The notes under the pieces are model-generated. The model made no database searches. It saw only the letters and a program-made list of their open reading frames with translations, and was not told the DNA's origin. A DNA stretch of 64,000 bases from Gemmatimonadaceae bacterium (lineage in GTDB: Bacteria > Gemmatimonadota > Gemmatimonadetes > Gemmatimonadales > Gemmatimonadaceae): assembly GCA_036273715.1 (NCBI GenBank), contig DASUHB010000069.1, positions 1-64,000 on the forward strand. Reading direction: 5' to 3'. A program made the position numbers and the translations under genes. Positions 1-10,052 of the stretch are shown here, one piece after another; within the stretch, counting starts at the first letter, position 1; every line of letters begins with the position of its first letter.

Positions 1-250
1 GGAGCCGGAAGGCGGACAACACGGACAAAGCCGGAAAGCGAACAACGCGGACGGAGCCGGAAGGCGGACAACACGGACAAAGCCGGAAAGCGAACAACGC
101 GGACGGAGCCGGAAGGCGGACAACACGGACAAAGCCGGAAAGCGAACAACGCGGACGGAGCCGGAAGGCGGACAACACGGACAGAGCCGGAGCGGGACGG
201 ACCGATGAGGCGGACAACGCGGACCGAGCCGGAAGCCGGACAACTCCCTT
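1..250. repeat. 26/52-bp higher-order tandem repeat
   Basis: Two related 26-bp half-units alternate to make a 52-bp unit: A (1-26, GGAGCCGGAAGGCGGACAAC...) and B (27-52, AAAGCCGGAAAGCGAACAAC...). Copies of the 52-bp unit start at 1, 53, 105 and 157, and the first seven half-units match exactly. From 183 the array decays into degenerate copies up to about 250. It probably continues beyond the left edge of the window. It lies downstream of the stop of the TonB-like gene at 305. It has no unique spacers, so it is not a CRISPR array. Confidence 0.9.
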
Positions 251-271
251 CTCCGGCCGTGTCCGGATCGT

Positions 272-307
272 CCGGCCTTGTCCGCCTTACCGGCCTTGTC
301 CGCCTTA
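272..307. repeat. 18-bp direct duplication overlapping a stop codon
   Basis: CCGGCCTTGTCCGCCTTA occurs at 272-289 and again at 290-307. It carries the core of the neighbouring 26-bp repeats (GGCGGACAA) in inverted orientation, so transcripts leaving the minus-strand gene can fold against the array. The second copy supplies the TAA stop of the TonB-like gene (305-307). Confidence 0.8.
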
Positions 308-1123
308 AAGGATGAACTCCGTAACGAACACCGAAGCCACGGGCGTTCCGTCAGTCTTGTGCGCAGGCCTGAAGTGGTATTCTGACAGCCTCGACTTGAG
401 CTCGTGGTCGTAGCCGGAGTCACCGGTCGGATCGAACTCGAATTTCACCACACGCCCAGTTTGATCGATCGTGAATCGCAGCTGCACCGTCTTCCCGTGC
501 AATCCTTTGGGAACAGGCAATGGCGGGATCACCGCGAAGTCGGGCGTCGCGGGATACACCGTGCCTTCACCGCCTCCGGTGCCCGGTCCGTTCCCCGAGC
601 CGCGGCCAGGACCGTTGCCGGCGCCCACACCCCCTCCGGTGCCCGGACCGGCGCCATCAGAACCGTCAGTCCCGGCGCCGGCCGCAGGTGCGACCGCGAC
701 AACGGTCGGCGCCGTCGCCGTCGGAGTCGGCGCTTGTTCAGCCGGCGTGACGGTCGGCTGGACGACCGGCTTCTTCACGACGGGCTTGGGCTGCTTCTTG
801 ACCACCGGCGGCGTGATCGGCTGCGGCTTGGGCACCGCCGGCTTGGGCGTCGCGAGTCGCATGTACTTGACCCGCTGCTGGATCACGCGCTGGCCACCCA
901 GGCCGAGTCGGCCACCGCCGCCACCGCCGGCGGGCCCTGATCCGCCTGCGCCGCGCGCGATCTCCGCCTTCTCGACCGTAACGATGCCGCCGATCAGCAG
1001 CAGGATGATTATCGCGTGGATCACGAGCGAGGCGAGCAACCCCCAGCGCCCCGGCCGCTCGGTTGGAACGCCGATCGGCGGCCGGTACGGCGGCATGGGC
1101 CGCGGCTCAGGTGCGCTCGTCAC
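305..1123 (-). CDS. TonB family energy-transducing protein
   Basis: A TonB-type protein of 272 aa that should couple inner-membrane proton-motive force to outer-membrane receptors. It has a short cytoplasmic N-terminus, one membrane helix (about residues 27-49), a long flexible periplasmic spacer rich in Gly (58-76, 150-185) and Pro/Lys (90-130), and a TonB C-terminal domain (about 200-272) beginning near KTVQLRFTIDQTGRVV. It lies beyond the terminator that ends the exbB-exbD-exbD-tonB operon, so it is probably transcribed separately. The start is uncertain. The GTG at 1123 has no well-spaced ribosome site. An excellent GGAGGTG (1149-1155, minus strand) is about 24 nt upstream of it, with only an ATC codon in frame at the proper distance. 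Confidence 0.85.
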   Translation of the reverse strand: MTSAPEPRPMPPYRPPIGVPTERPGRWGLLASLVIHAIIILLLIGGIVTVEKAEIARGAGGSGPAGGGGGGRLGLGGQRVIQQRVKYMRLATPKPAVPKPQPITPPVVKKQPKPVVKKPVVQPTVTPAEQAPTPTATAPTVVAVAPAAGAGTDGSDGAGPGTGGGVGAGNGPGRGSGNGPGTGGGEGTVYPATPDFAVIPPLPVPKGLHGKTVQLRFTIDQTGRVVKFEFDPTGDSGYDHELKSRLSEYHFRPAHKTDGTPVASVFVTEFIL

Positions 1124-1376
1124 AGCGCGGTTCGAGTTGGCGATGGGCCACCTCCATGCACGATCCTATTCGAGCACGACCTCGAGGTTCCCTCAACATA
1201 ACGGAAAAGGAGCAATCGGCGGCTTTATGATCTTCCACATAAGGCCGGCCTTTGCGTTCGAGGTGTCCTGCGACGCCGACGAGACGACCGGTGGCGTGAG
1301 CCAGTGCGGATCCTGCGACGACACGGCTTCAAAAGAAGTCGTCCGAGATCGGCGCTGCACGGCCGGCCACGCGAAA
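1124..1376. other. intergenic region upstream of the TonB-like gene
   Basis: Together with the terminator at 1377-1409 this makes a 311-bp gap between genes. It should hold the promoter of the TonB-like gene, but I see no convincing -35/-10 pair. The only clear element is the SD-like GGAGGTG at 1149-1155 on the minus strand. Open frames through it on either strand have no recognisable protein content. Confidence 0.5.
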
Positions 1377-1409
1377 CGGGCTCGCCCGGCAAACGCCGCG
1401 GCGAGCCCG
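1377..1409 (-). terminator. Rho-independent-type terminator of the ton operon
   Basis: A perfect 10-bp stem (CGGGCTCGCC at 1377-1386, GGCGAGCCCG at 1400-1409) is extended inward by CGGC-AAAC-GCCG. On the minus strand it is followed by CCCGTTTC, so the U-tract is short. It lies 26 bp past the exbD stop and separates the ton operon from the second tonB. Confidence 0.75.
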
Positions 1410-1434
1410 TTCTCGGTTCTTCGAGCGATCCGAG

Positions 1435-1839
1435 TTACTTGGGCGGAATACCGATGATCTTGACTCCCGCGCCGCGCGCCACGTCCATGGCGTGAATCAC
1501 ATCCTGAAACGTCACGGCCGTATCGCCCTTCACGAAGATGATCTTGTCCGGGCGCCCGTCGTACACGTCGTGCAGTCTCTTGGCCAGGGCCGCCTTCGGC
1601 ACATCCTCGCTGTTGAGCTTGTACGCGCCGTTCGGCAGCACCTGCAGTACGATCTGGTCCGGATTGGGCTGCGGTGTCGTCGGTGGCGGATTCGGATCGG
1701 GCAGCTGCGTATCGATCGCCTTCCGCGCCAGCGGGACGGCCACCATGAAGATCACCAGCAGCACCAGCAGCACGTCGATCATCGGCGTGACGTTGATGTC
1801 GTTGGTGAGGCCGCGCTCGTTCGCGCCTGACATAGCCAT
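1435..1839 (-). CDS. exbD: ExbD/TolR biopolymer transport protein (second copy)
   Basis: A 134-aa ExbD/TolR subunit. ExbD forms the proton channel with ExbB and energises TonB in the inner membrane. The N-terminus NDINVTPMIDVLLVLLVIFM contains the single membrane helix, with the conserved proton-carrying Asp at residue 22; the rest is periplasmic. A good ribosome site (AGGAGA) precedes the ATG at 1839. It lies 17 bp downstream of the first exbD and is the last gene before the terminator. The two ExbD paralogues differ outside the membrane helix, so they may form a mixed dimer or serve different TonB partners (inference). Confidence 0.93.
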   Translation of the reverse strand: MAMSGANERGLTNDINVTPMIDVLLVLLVIFMVAVPLARKAIDTQLPDPNPPPTTPQPNPDQIVLQVLPNGAYKLNSEDVPKAALAKRLHDVYDGRPDKIIFVKGDTAVTFQDVIHAMDVARGAGVKIIGIPPK

Positions 1840-1856
1840 GGTCGCGGTCTCCTGTC

Positions 1857-2330
1857 CTACTGTTTGTTAGGCGTCGGCGACAAGATGTCGCCCGGCACCG
1901 TGGAGCGGGTTCCCGGCGTCTGGTCGGTGATGGCTGCCAGCACGCGCACCCCGTTGTGCTCGATGATGTCGATCGCGTCGAGCACCTTGGCGTACTTGAT
2001 GTTCCGGTCTGCCTTGAGGTACATGATGAACTCCTGCCGGCCCGGCGCATTGAAGATGTCCCGCGTGCGCGCGGCCAGCGTCGAGTTCTCGATCTTCTTC
2101 TTGTTCAGATAGTACTGTCCGTACGCATCGATCCCGAGCACGACGTCATCGTTCTCTTCGGGATGCGCCTTGATGTTGATGCCATCGGGCGGCTGCGCCT
2201 GGAAGCCGGAATTGATGAGCGGCGTCACGATCATGAAAATGATCAACAACACGAGCATGACGTCGATCAACGGCGTGACGTTGGGCTCCGCTTTGACCGC
2301 GCCGCTCGACCCTGTGGACGACATCGCCAT
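1857..2330 (-). CDS. exbD: ExbD/TolR biopolymer transport protein (first copy)
   Basis: A 157-aa ExbD/TolR family protein with the hallmark PNVTPLIDVMLVLLIIFMIV helix near the N-terminus (conserved Asp at 23) and a periplasmic domain longer than that of the next paralogue. It has a Ser/Thr/Pro-rich tail. GAGGAG lies about 8 nt before the ATG. The gene sits 29 bp after exbB and 17 bp before the second exbD, in the order tonB-exbB-exbD-exbD, a common arrangement for Ton motors driving uptake of siderophores, vitamins or glycans. Confidence 0.93.
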   Translation of the reverse strand: MAMSSTGSSGAVKAEPNVTPLIDVMLVLLIIFMIVTPLINSGFQAQPPDGINIKAHPEENDDVVLGIDAYGQYYLNKKKIENSTLAARTRDIFNAPGRQEFIMYLKADRNIKYAKVLDAIDIIEHNGVRVLAAITDQTPGTRSTVPGDILSPTPNKQ

Positions 2331-2359
2331 GACTCGACTCCTCGATCAGTGAGTGGCGA

Positions 2360-3106
2360 CTACTGGGAAATCGGGCCGCCCTGAGAGCTCGACGCCGAGG
2401 TGGCGTTGAACTCGCGGGTGAACCGCGACCGGCCGAACTCGCCGGCCACACCCTTGATCAGGTAGTCGATCATTTCCTTCGACGTGTACGTCATCTCGAC
2501 GGACAGGTTGTCGATCTTGGTCGAGAAGTAGTTGAAGAACCACACCGCCGGAATGGCGACGATGAGGCCGAAGGCCGTCGTGATGAGTGCCTCGGAAATA
2601 CCGGCCGACACCGAGCCTAACCCGCCGGCGCCCGACACCGCCATGCCCTGGAAGGCGTTCACGATGCCCATGACCGTTCCGAGCAGTCCGACGAACGGCG
2701 CCGTGGCGCCGACCGTCGCCAGCACGGCCAGACCGCGCTTGAGCTCGGACACGATGATCAACATGTTGCGCTCCACCGCGCGCTCGGCCGAGTTGATGTC
2801 GGCCACGGTCACCGATCCGTCCTGGAGCAGCGGCTTCACTTCGCCTAACGCACCGCCCAACACCCGGGCCACGTGCGATTTCTTGTAGCTCTCGGCGAGC
2901 TTGATGGCCTCGTTGAGGTTGTCCTCCTCGAGGAACTGCGAAAACTCCGGCGCGAACTTGCGGGTCTCCGACTGCGCCTTCCGCAGACGGATCCACTTCC
3001 CGATCGCGATGGTGAGCGAGAAGATCGACATGATCGCGAGCACGAACACGATGCCCTTGGCGAACCACCCCATCGTGCCCCACATGGATACCAGCGACAG
3101 ACTCAT
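2360..3106 (-). CDS. exbB: ExbB/TolQ/MotA proton channel family protein
   Basis: A 248-aa ExbB/TolQ-type inner-membrane protein. It has a first membrane helix at about 15-36, a basic cytoplasmic loop (IRLRKAQSE), and two further helices around 125-160 and 175-205 in the typical VGATAPFVGLLGTVMGIVNAF block of the MotA_ExbB family. It forms the pentameric channel around the ExbD dimer. GGAGGA is correctly placed before the ATG at 3106. It stands between tonB and the two exbD genes and is surely co-transcribed with them. Confidence 0.95.
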   Translation of the reverse strand: MSLSLVSMWGTMGWFAKGIVFVLAIMSIFSLTIAIGKWIRLRKAQSETRKFAPEFSQFLEEDNLNEAIKLAESYKKSHVARVLGGALGEVKPLLQDGSVTVADINSAERAVERNMLIIVSELKRGLAVLATVGATAPFVGLLGTVMGIVNAFQGMAVSGAGGLGSVSAGISEALITTAFGLIVAIPAVWFFNYFSTKIDNLSVEMTYTSKEMIDYLIKGVAGEFGRSRFTREFNATSASSSQGGPISQ

Positions 3107-3156
3107 GGATCAGGTCCTCCGACGGTGTGCGATTGGTGAACCTACGACACCCAGCT

Positions 3157-3870
3157 TCACGGCTTGGGCTTCGCGAACGAAAACGGGAACTGCACGAGCT
3201 CTTTCACTTTCCGGCCGCCGGTTTCGGCAGCATAGAACCGCATGCGCGGCAGCACGTTCTTCACGGAATTCGTGAACAGGTCGTTGGAGGACTTGAGCAC
3301 CTTGAACGTGCTCATGTCCGCCTTGCCCGTCGTGTCGATCACGAACTGCACGAGCACTTCGCCTTCGACGCCCGCGCTCTCCAGCATGCTCGGGTACTGC
3401 GGCTTCGGATTGTCTTCCTTGGCCAACGCCGGCTTCTCGACCTGGAACTCGAAATACGTCTGATCCGGGTTCACCGGACCCTTGCCGCCGACGACGCCTT
3501 TCGAGGTGCCGCCTTCGACGCCCTTGCCGGAGAAATCGGCTTCGTTAGTCACCGCCTTCGACAGGTCGACATCCGGAATCTTGGTCGGGATGTTGATCGG
3601 CGGCGTCAGCACCTGGAAGCCTTTGGGAGGCGGCGGCTGCACCGTCGTCTGCGGCGGCGGCGGCTTCGGCGGCTCCGGCTTCGGTGGAGGCGGTTTGGTT
3701 TGGACGAACTTGACGTCCTCTTCCCGGTGCTCTTTCTCGCTGCGCAGGCCCGCGTTCAACGTGACCGCGACGGCAAGTCCGATCAGTGCCGCGTGCACGA
3801 TGACGCTTGCGATGGCACCGCCCGGATTCTTGTCCCGTTTGGGCTTGGATTCGAGCAGCGTGGTGAACAT
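3157..3870 (-). CDS. tonB: TonB energy transducer
   Basis: A 237-aa classic TonB: cytoplasmic N-terminus, signal-anchor helix (about 20-39), a Pro/Lys-rich spacer (PPPPKPEPPKPPPPQ, about 55-80) that spans the periplasm, and a C-terminal TonB domain (about 150-237, beginning YPSMLESAGVEGEVLVQF) that binds the TonB box of outer-membrane receptors. It is the first gene of the operon tonB-exbB-exbD-exbD. The spacing of about 50 bp to exbB indicates one transcript. No TonB-dependent receptor is present in the window. Confidence 0.93.
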   Translation of the reverse strand: MFTTLLESKPKRDKNPGGAIASVIVHAALIGLAVAVTLNAGLRSEKEHREEDVKFVQTKPPPPKPEPPKPPPPQTTVQPPPPKGFQVLTPPINIPTKIPDVDLSKAVTNEADFSGKGVEGGTSKGVVGGKGPVNPDQTYFEFQVEKPALAKEDNPKPQYPSMLESAGVEGEVLVQFVIDTTGKADMSTFKVLKSSNDLFTNSVKNVLPRMRFYAAETGGRKVKELVQFPFSFAKPKP

Positions 3871-3927
3871 GCTCGATCACGCTCCGCTGTGAAGGGTTCC
3901 ACACCAGTCCGTAACGCTTCGAGAACT

Positions 3928-3952
3928 TTACCGGCGGCAAATGAGCCGGTAA
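3928..3952. promoter_or_regulatory. inverted repeat in the ton operon leader
   Basis: TTACCGGC (3928-3935) and GCCGGTAA (3945-3952) form a perfect 8-bp dyad with a 9-nt spacer. It sits in the 166-bp gap between the histidine kinase stop (4038) and the tonB start (3870). It could be an operator for the ton operon or a weak terminator for the kinase operon; no long U-tract follows on the minus strand. Confidence 0.45.
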
Positions 3953-4037
3953 TGCCGGCCACATTAAGAAACCGTGAAGCCGATGTTATTTTTCCCGAAC
4001 GACCAACCGTGACCGCGCTGTGCGCGCCGAGCATTGC

Positions 4038-5522
4038 TCAGGCTGCGGCTGGGCCCTCGGCGCGGTCACGCAAGACGTGGTCCGGTTCTTCGTCAGGCAC
4101 CGGGAGAGTCACGGTGAACGTGCTGCCGCGCCCGTATCGCGACCTGACGGAGATGGTGCCGCCGTGGGCTTCGGCAATCCACTGGCTGATGGCGAGTCCC
4201 AAACCGAACCCTGATCGTTCCGTGCCGCGCGAGCGCGCGCGATCCGCGCGATAGAAGCGCTCGAAAATGTGCGGCAGATCGGAGGCAGAGATCCCGATGC
4301 CGGTGTCGCGCACCGAGAACGCGGCGGTGTGCTCGTACGATGTGAGCGAGATTTCCACGCTGCCGCCGCGCGGCGTGTACTTGATCGCATTCGTGGTGAG
4401 GTTCAGGAAGAGTTGGCGCAGCCGCGCCCGGTCGCCGAGCACCGACACGCGCGCCGGCTCGGCCATGGTCACCGTTAGGCCTGCGGGCTCGGCCAGAATC
4501 GTCGCGGTCTCGTAGACTTCGCGCGCCAGCGGCTCGAGTGCCACGCGCTCGCGGTGCAGATCGAAGCGCCCTTCATCCGCCCGCGCCAGCGTGAGCAGGC
4601 TCTCCACCAGATCCGCCATCCGCGTCGTCTCGTGCAGCGCTTCCTCGAGCGCCACCATCCGTTCGGCGCGGGTCGACGCGCCGCTCATGGAGCGCTCGAC
4701 GTCGGCGCGCAGCACGGCCAACGGCGTCTTGAGCTCGTGGCTCGCATCCGCGGTGAATCTGCGCAACGCCGCGAACGACTTCTCGAGGCGTTCCATCATC
4801 TCGTTGAGCGTGATGCCGAGGCGGGCCATCTCTTCGTTGGCATCGTCGATCGGCAGACGCCGGTGCAGGCTGCGCCCGTCGGTGATGGCCTGCACTTCGT
4901 TGATCATCTGCCCAACGGGACGGAACGCACGCCCGGCGATGATGTACGCCAGCCCGACCGACGCCATGAGCAGGAGCGGCGCGACCGCGAAGCTGGTGCC
5001 GATGAGCTCGCGAATCGCGATGTCGGTGGAGGTGACCGACTCCGCGGCCACGACGCGCTGAACGTTAGGCACGTCCATGTCTTCGTTCACCGCCACCAGC
5101 AGCAGGCGGTCTTTGTCGAGATCGAGCAGGACGCCCTGGCCGCCCGGCTTCACCGAGATCGCCTCGCGCTGCAGTGTCGCGCGGTCGTCTTCGGACAGGC
5201 GCAGGTAGGCGAACGAGCCGTACAGCAGCCGCCCGCTCGGGTCGAGGACGAGCACGTACCCTTCCATGCCCTCGAACAGCGTCCGCAGCGTCGGCGAGAG
5301 AATCGGTCCCGACAGCGTGTCCTTCGTCACCGTGACGGGCCCCGACTTGCTCGCCTGCTCGATGATGTTGGACGCGAGATTCGCCTGCGCCAGCACATGC
5401 TTGGACAGCTCTTCGTAGGAGCTCGCACGGCGCGCCGTCCACAGCGCCGCGGTGAAGGCCACCATCGTGCCGACCATTGCGCCCGCGTAGGCAATCGTGA
5501 GGCGGGCCCGAATGCTTCTCAC
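4038..5522 (-). CDS. OmpR-partner sensor histidine kinase (HAMP-HisKA-HATPase)
   Basis: A 494-aa membrane sensor kinase. TM1 is at about 8-28, followed by a periplasmic sensing domain (30-172), TM2 (174-196), HAMP (197-248), a HisKA dimerisation domain with phospho-acceptor His262 in DASHELKTPL, and an HATPase_c domain with N box (LTTNAIKYTP), G1 box (DTGIGIS) and GFGLGLAISQWIAEAHGG. It phosphorylates the response regulator encoded 16 bp upstream. The ligand cannot be deduced from the sequence. It precedes the ton operon on the same strand, but a 166-bp gap with a dyad argues against co-transcription. Confidence 0.93.
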   Translation of the reverse strand: MRSIRARLTIAYAGAMVGTMVAFTAALWTARRASSYEELSKHVLAQANLASNIIEQASKSGPVTVTKDTLSGPILSPTLRTLFEGMEGYVLVLDPSGRLLYGSFAYLRLSEDDRATLQREAISVKPGGQGVLLDLDKDRLLLVAVNEDMDVPNVQRVVAAESVTSTDIAIRELIGTSFAVAPLLLMASVGLAYIIAGRAFRPVGQMINEVQAITDGRSLHRRLPIDDANEEMARLGITLNEMMERLEKSFAALRRFTADASHELKTPLAVLRADVERSMSGASTRAERMVALEEALHETTRMADLVESLLTLARADEGRFDLHRERVALEPLAREVYETATILAEPAGLTVTMAEPARVSVLGDRARLRQLFLNLTTNAIKYTPRGGSVEISLTSYEHTAAFSVRDTGIGISASDLPHIFERFYRADRARSRGTERSGFGLGLAISQWIAEAHGGTISVRSRYGRGSTFTVTLPVPDEEPDHVLRDRAEGPAAA

Positions 5523-5538
5523 CGCGATCCTCCGCGCA

Positions 5539-6207
5539 TCACTCGCGTATCACGTAGCCCACACCGCGGACGGTGTGGATCAGTTTCACGGGCGCGTTCG
5601 CGTCGACCTTCTTGCGGAGGTGGTTGATCACCACGTCCACGATGTTCGTCCCTGGATCGAAGTGATAGCCCCACGCGTACTCGGTGATGAGCGTCCGGCT
5701 CATCACGCGCCCCGTGTGACGCATCAGGTACTCCAGCACCGTGTATTCCTTGGGCGTGAGCTCGAGGTCGCGTCCCGCGCGCCTAACGGTGCGCGTGTTC
5801 TTGTCCAGCTCGAGATCCTTCACCCGCAGCTGCGGCTCGGCGATGGCCAGCGGCCGGCGGCTCAGCGCTTCGACGCGCGCCAGAAACTCCTCGAACGCGA
5901 ACGGCTTGGTGACGTAGTCGTCGGCGCCGGCGCGCAGCGCCTGCACCTTCGCGTCGACGGCGTCCTGCGCGGTGAGCACCAGCACCGGGCGCTGAAAGCC
6001 GCGCGCGCGCAGGTTGTGCAGCACTTCCATGCCCGATCGGCCGGGCAGCCGCATGTCCAGCACGATGAGATCGTACGCGTCCGAATGGGCCCGCCGTTCG
6101 CCCTCTTCGCCGTCGGGCACGAGATCGACGCCCCAGCGCTGCTCTTCGAGCCCGCGCTTGACGTACTGCCCAACGGTCGGATCATCCTCGATTACCAGAA
6201 TCTTCAT
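5539..6207 (-). CDS. OmpR/PhoB family response regulator
   Basis: A 222-aa regulator with a receiver domain (1-120; acidic pair in IEDD, phospho-acceptor Asp51 in IVLDMRLPG, Lys in YVTKPF) and a winged-helix DNA-binding domain (about 130-222) with the typical LTPKEYTVLEYLMRHTGRV recognition region. It is the first gene of an RR-HK operon with the kinase at 4038. The NtrC-type gene ends 17 bp upstream on the same strand, so all four two-component genes could be one transcript. Confidence 0.95.
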   Translation of the reverse strand: MKILVIEDDPTVGQYVKRGLEEQRWGVDLVPDGEEGERRAHSDAYDLIVLDMRLPGRSGMEVLHNLRARGFQRPVLVLTAQDAVDAKVQALRAGADDYVTKPFAFEEFLARVEALSRRPLAIAEPQLRVKDLELDKNTRTVRRAGRDLELTPKEYTVLEYLMRHTGRVMSRTLITEYAWGYHFDPGTNIVDVVINHLRKKVDANAPVKLIHTVRGVGYVIRE

Positions 6208-6223
6208 TGCCAGCGTCGCTCAG

Positions 6224-7575
<1,352 letters not shown>

Positions 7576-7579
<4 letters not shown>

Positions 7580-9216
7580 GTCGTTTTCTCCTTGCCCTGG
7601 CCGTCCGTCGTCGGCTTGGCCTGCGCCGCCGGCAAGTGCACGCGAAACGTGCTGCCCACACCGAGCTGGCTCTCCACTTCGATGCGCCCTCCATGATCGG
7701 CCACGATGCCGTAGCAGATGGACAATCCGAGACCGGTGCCCCGGCCCGGCGACTTGGTCGTATAGAACGGCTCGAACAACCTGCCTAAATCGCTGCCGGC
7801 GATGCCCCGCCCCTGGTCTTCCACTTCGATCACCACGCCGGACTCCGGCGCATCGTTCCGGCTCCGGATCGCGACGCGGCCCGCGCCATCCATGGCGTCG
7901 CTCGCGTTGAGCAAGAGCGCCATGAGCACCTGCGCCAATTGCTCGCGGCTGCCGAGCACCGGCGGCTCCGCATCCGCTTCGAGCGACGCTTCGACGCGAA
8001 CATGCCTGAAGCGCGGATGGTGCTTGAGCAGGAACAGCGTGTGCTCCACCACGTCGTTCGGATCCACCACCTCGCGCGTGTCGCCGCGCGGCCGGCTGAA
8101 GTCGAGCAGGCCATCGACGATGCGCTTGCTGCGATGCACTTCGTGATCGATGATGTGCGTGTACTCGGCGATCGCATCGTGCAACGGCGCCGGCACGCCG
8201 CTCTCGTTCAGCTGCAAGGCGAGGCTCTCGGCGCAGGCGGCGATCGTGGCGAGCGGATTGTTGATTTCGTGCATCACGCCGGCCGACAGCTGGCCTAACG
8301 CAGCCAGCCGCTGGGCCTCGGCCACGCGCTCGTGCGCGCGCTTCCATTCCGTGATGTCCTCGCCGATGGTGATCACGTGCGTCACCGCCGCGTCGTTGAT
8401 GCGCATGGGAATCTTCGACACGCGGTACGTGCGCAGCTCTCCCGCCGCCGTCGACGTCATCTCGAACTGCGTCATCGCGCCGGTCCGAAAGACGTCATCG
8501 AATTCCTGGCGCAGCATGTCGGCGGGTTGGCGGCGCAAGATCTCGAAGATCGTGCGGCCTAACGCTTCCTCGCGCAGCACGCCCTGCAGGCCGGTCTCCC
8601 GCTTCCGGTTCCACGCGTGCACGCGGTACTCGCGATCCACCACGTACAGACCCACCGGCAGCGAATCCACGATGCGCTCGATGAACCGGCGCTGCTCGTC
8701 GATCTGCCGCGTCCGCTCGACCACCGCTTCCGCGGCGCGCCGCGCACTCTCATCCGACGCGAGCGCCGACCCGACCAGAAATCCTGCCGTGGTCAGCACC
8801 GTGCGTTCGAGCGGCGACAGCGCAGCACCCCGGATCGTCGCCAACGTGCCGCCGCTGCCATCGCGATGCGACCCGCCAAGCGGCGTCAGAACGATCACAT
8901 CGGCTGCCCGCCCCGCGCGTGTCCCGTACGGCGCCGGCAGCTGATCGACGGTGAGCTCGATGGTTCCACCCGGCGCACGCGCCAACCGCTCGGCGCCCTC
9001 TTCGGTCGAGTCGGACGACACACGCCACAGCGAGCACTCATCCAGATCGAGACCGGATCGCAAGGTCTCGAGCAAATCATCCAGCGGGTCGGAAAGCGCT
9101 GAAGCCGCCGCTCCATTCGCGAGTCGCTGTGCGAGCGAAGCGATCAGAAGCAGGAGTTCACTGCACGAGCTATCGACTTGAGCATCCGACGGCGCCACAC
9201 GTGATTGACGAGGCAC
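7576..9216 (-). CDS. NtrB-like cytosolic sensor histidine kinase (GAF-PAS-HisKA-HATPase)
   Basis: A 546-aa soluble kinase with no membrane helix. An N-terminal GAF-like region (about 30-160) is followed by a short coiled linker, a PAS domain (about 178-290, DSLPVGLYVVDREYRVHAWN), HisKA with His316 in SAGVMHEINNPLATIA (the NtrB/PilS subtype), and HATPase_c (EVEDQGRGI, GTGLGLSICYGIVADHGG). It is the cognate kinase of the downstream sigma-54-type regulator, to which it is coupled by an ATGA overlap. The GTG start at 9216 is preceded by GAGGA at proper spacing. Confidence 0.92.
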
Positions 9217-9420
9217 GGATCCTCGAATTGGCAGGACTCATTAACCTAAGGCACAGACCCACCGACGGACAAGATGACCGAAGAACTCGGCGCCGCCCAT
9301 CTTCCTGCGAATTCGACAGTTGCCTGTCAGCCAGGCAGCGAATCGGGCAAAATCGGCAACAAATTCCGGTACGCCGGTTGCTTTGCGGGTCGGCGCAACC
9401 CTGATCACAGGAGATTATCT
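9217..9420 (+). promoter_or_regulatory. leader of the small heat-shock gene with several hairpins
   Basis: This gap lies between the divergent kinase and hsp20 genes. It contains TGCCTG-N5-CAGGCA (9321-9337), then GCAAC...GTTGC flanking CCGG-TAC-GCCGG, then GGGT-N7-ACCC just before the ribosome site. Such stacked hairpins before an hsp20 gene recall ROSE/fourU-type thermometers, but I see no diagnostic fourU or U(U/C)GCU element. No clear CIRCE element (TTAGCACTC-N9-GAGTGCTAA) is present. Confidence 0.35.
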
Positions 9421-9999
9421 ATGGCGTACCGTGGAAGCTCACTCGTTCCGTTCTTCGGCAGCGAAACGCGGCCGTTGTTCGGGCTCCGCCGTGAGATCGA
9501 CCGGCTGTTCGACGATATGACTGGAGGCAGCGAGCGGTCTCGTTGGACGCCCGCGGTGGACGTCCGTGAGACCGAGAAGTCGTTGGCCATCGACGTGGAG
9601 CTGCCGGGCATCAAGCCGGAAAACGTCGAAGTGAACGTCGAGAACGGTGTGCTCTCGATTACTGGAGAGAAGCGCTCCGAGCGCGCACACGACGAGAAGG
9701 ACCGCTACCACATGGTCGAACGGAGCTACGGCTCGTTCTTCCGGTCGTTCCAGTTACCGGCCGGCGTCGATGAGTCGCAGATCAAAGCGTCGTTTCACGA
9801 CGGTCTGTTGACGGTCGACATTCCGAAGGCTGCACTGCCGCAGCCGCGGAAGATCGAGATCGCCAAGCATGGCGAGAAGGAAGTCGCATCGCAGCCGGCG
9901 CGCGAGACGGCATCGCGCGGATCCAGCCCATCGGCATCGACCGGCGAGCGCATGGCGGCGAGCGGATCCGAGCCTGCGCCTAACGAAGCGCGCCGGTAG
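9421..9999 (+). CDS. Hsp20/alpha-crystallin small heat-shock protein
   Basis: A 192-aa holdase chaperone that binds unfolding proteins as large oligomers in the cytoplasm. The N-terminal arm (1-45) contains LRREIDRLFDDM. The alpha-crystallin domain (about 46-140) runs from WTPAVDVRETEKSLAIDVEL through LPGIKPENVEVNVENGVLSI to FHDGLLTVDIPKA. A Ser/Ala-rich, disordered C-terminal tail follows. The ATG at 9421 has a near-perfect ribosome site (AGGAGATTATCT-ATG), so I reject an in-frame start further upstream (9274). The tail after residue 145 is longer than usual. Confidence 0.95.
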   Translation: MAYRGSSLVPFFGSETRPLFGLRREIDRLFDDMTGGSERSRWTPAVDVRETEKSLAIDVELPGIKPENVEVNVENGVLSITGEKRSERAHDEKDRYHMVERSYGSFFRSFQLPAGVDESQIKASFHDGLLTVDIPKAALPQPRKIEIAKHGEKEVASQPARETASRGSSPSASTGERMAASGSEPAPNEARR

Positions 10000-10010
10000 G
10001 CTTCCGCCCG

Positions 10011-10052
10011 CGCCGCCACGGGATCGCCGCCCCGGTTCACGCCGTGGCGGCG
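10011..10052. terminator. bidirectional hairpin between hsp20 and peroxiredoxin
   Basis: Perfect 11-bp arms CGCCGCCACGG (10011-10021) and CCGTGGCGGCG (10042-10052) lie between two convergent genes. The right arm falls inside the last codons of the peroxiredoxin gene. No long T-run follows on either side, so it may stop transcription inefficiently in both directions. Confidence 0.6.

Noticed and set aside
1-182. CRISPR array
   Set aside because: The units are directly adjacent, with a 26/52-bp period and no unique spacers; no cas genes are present.
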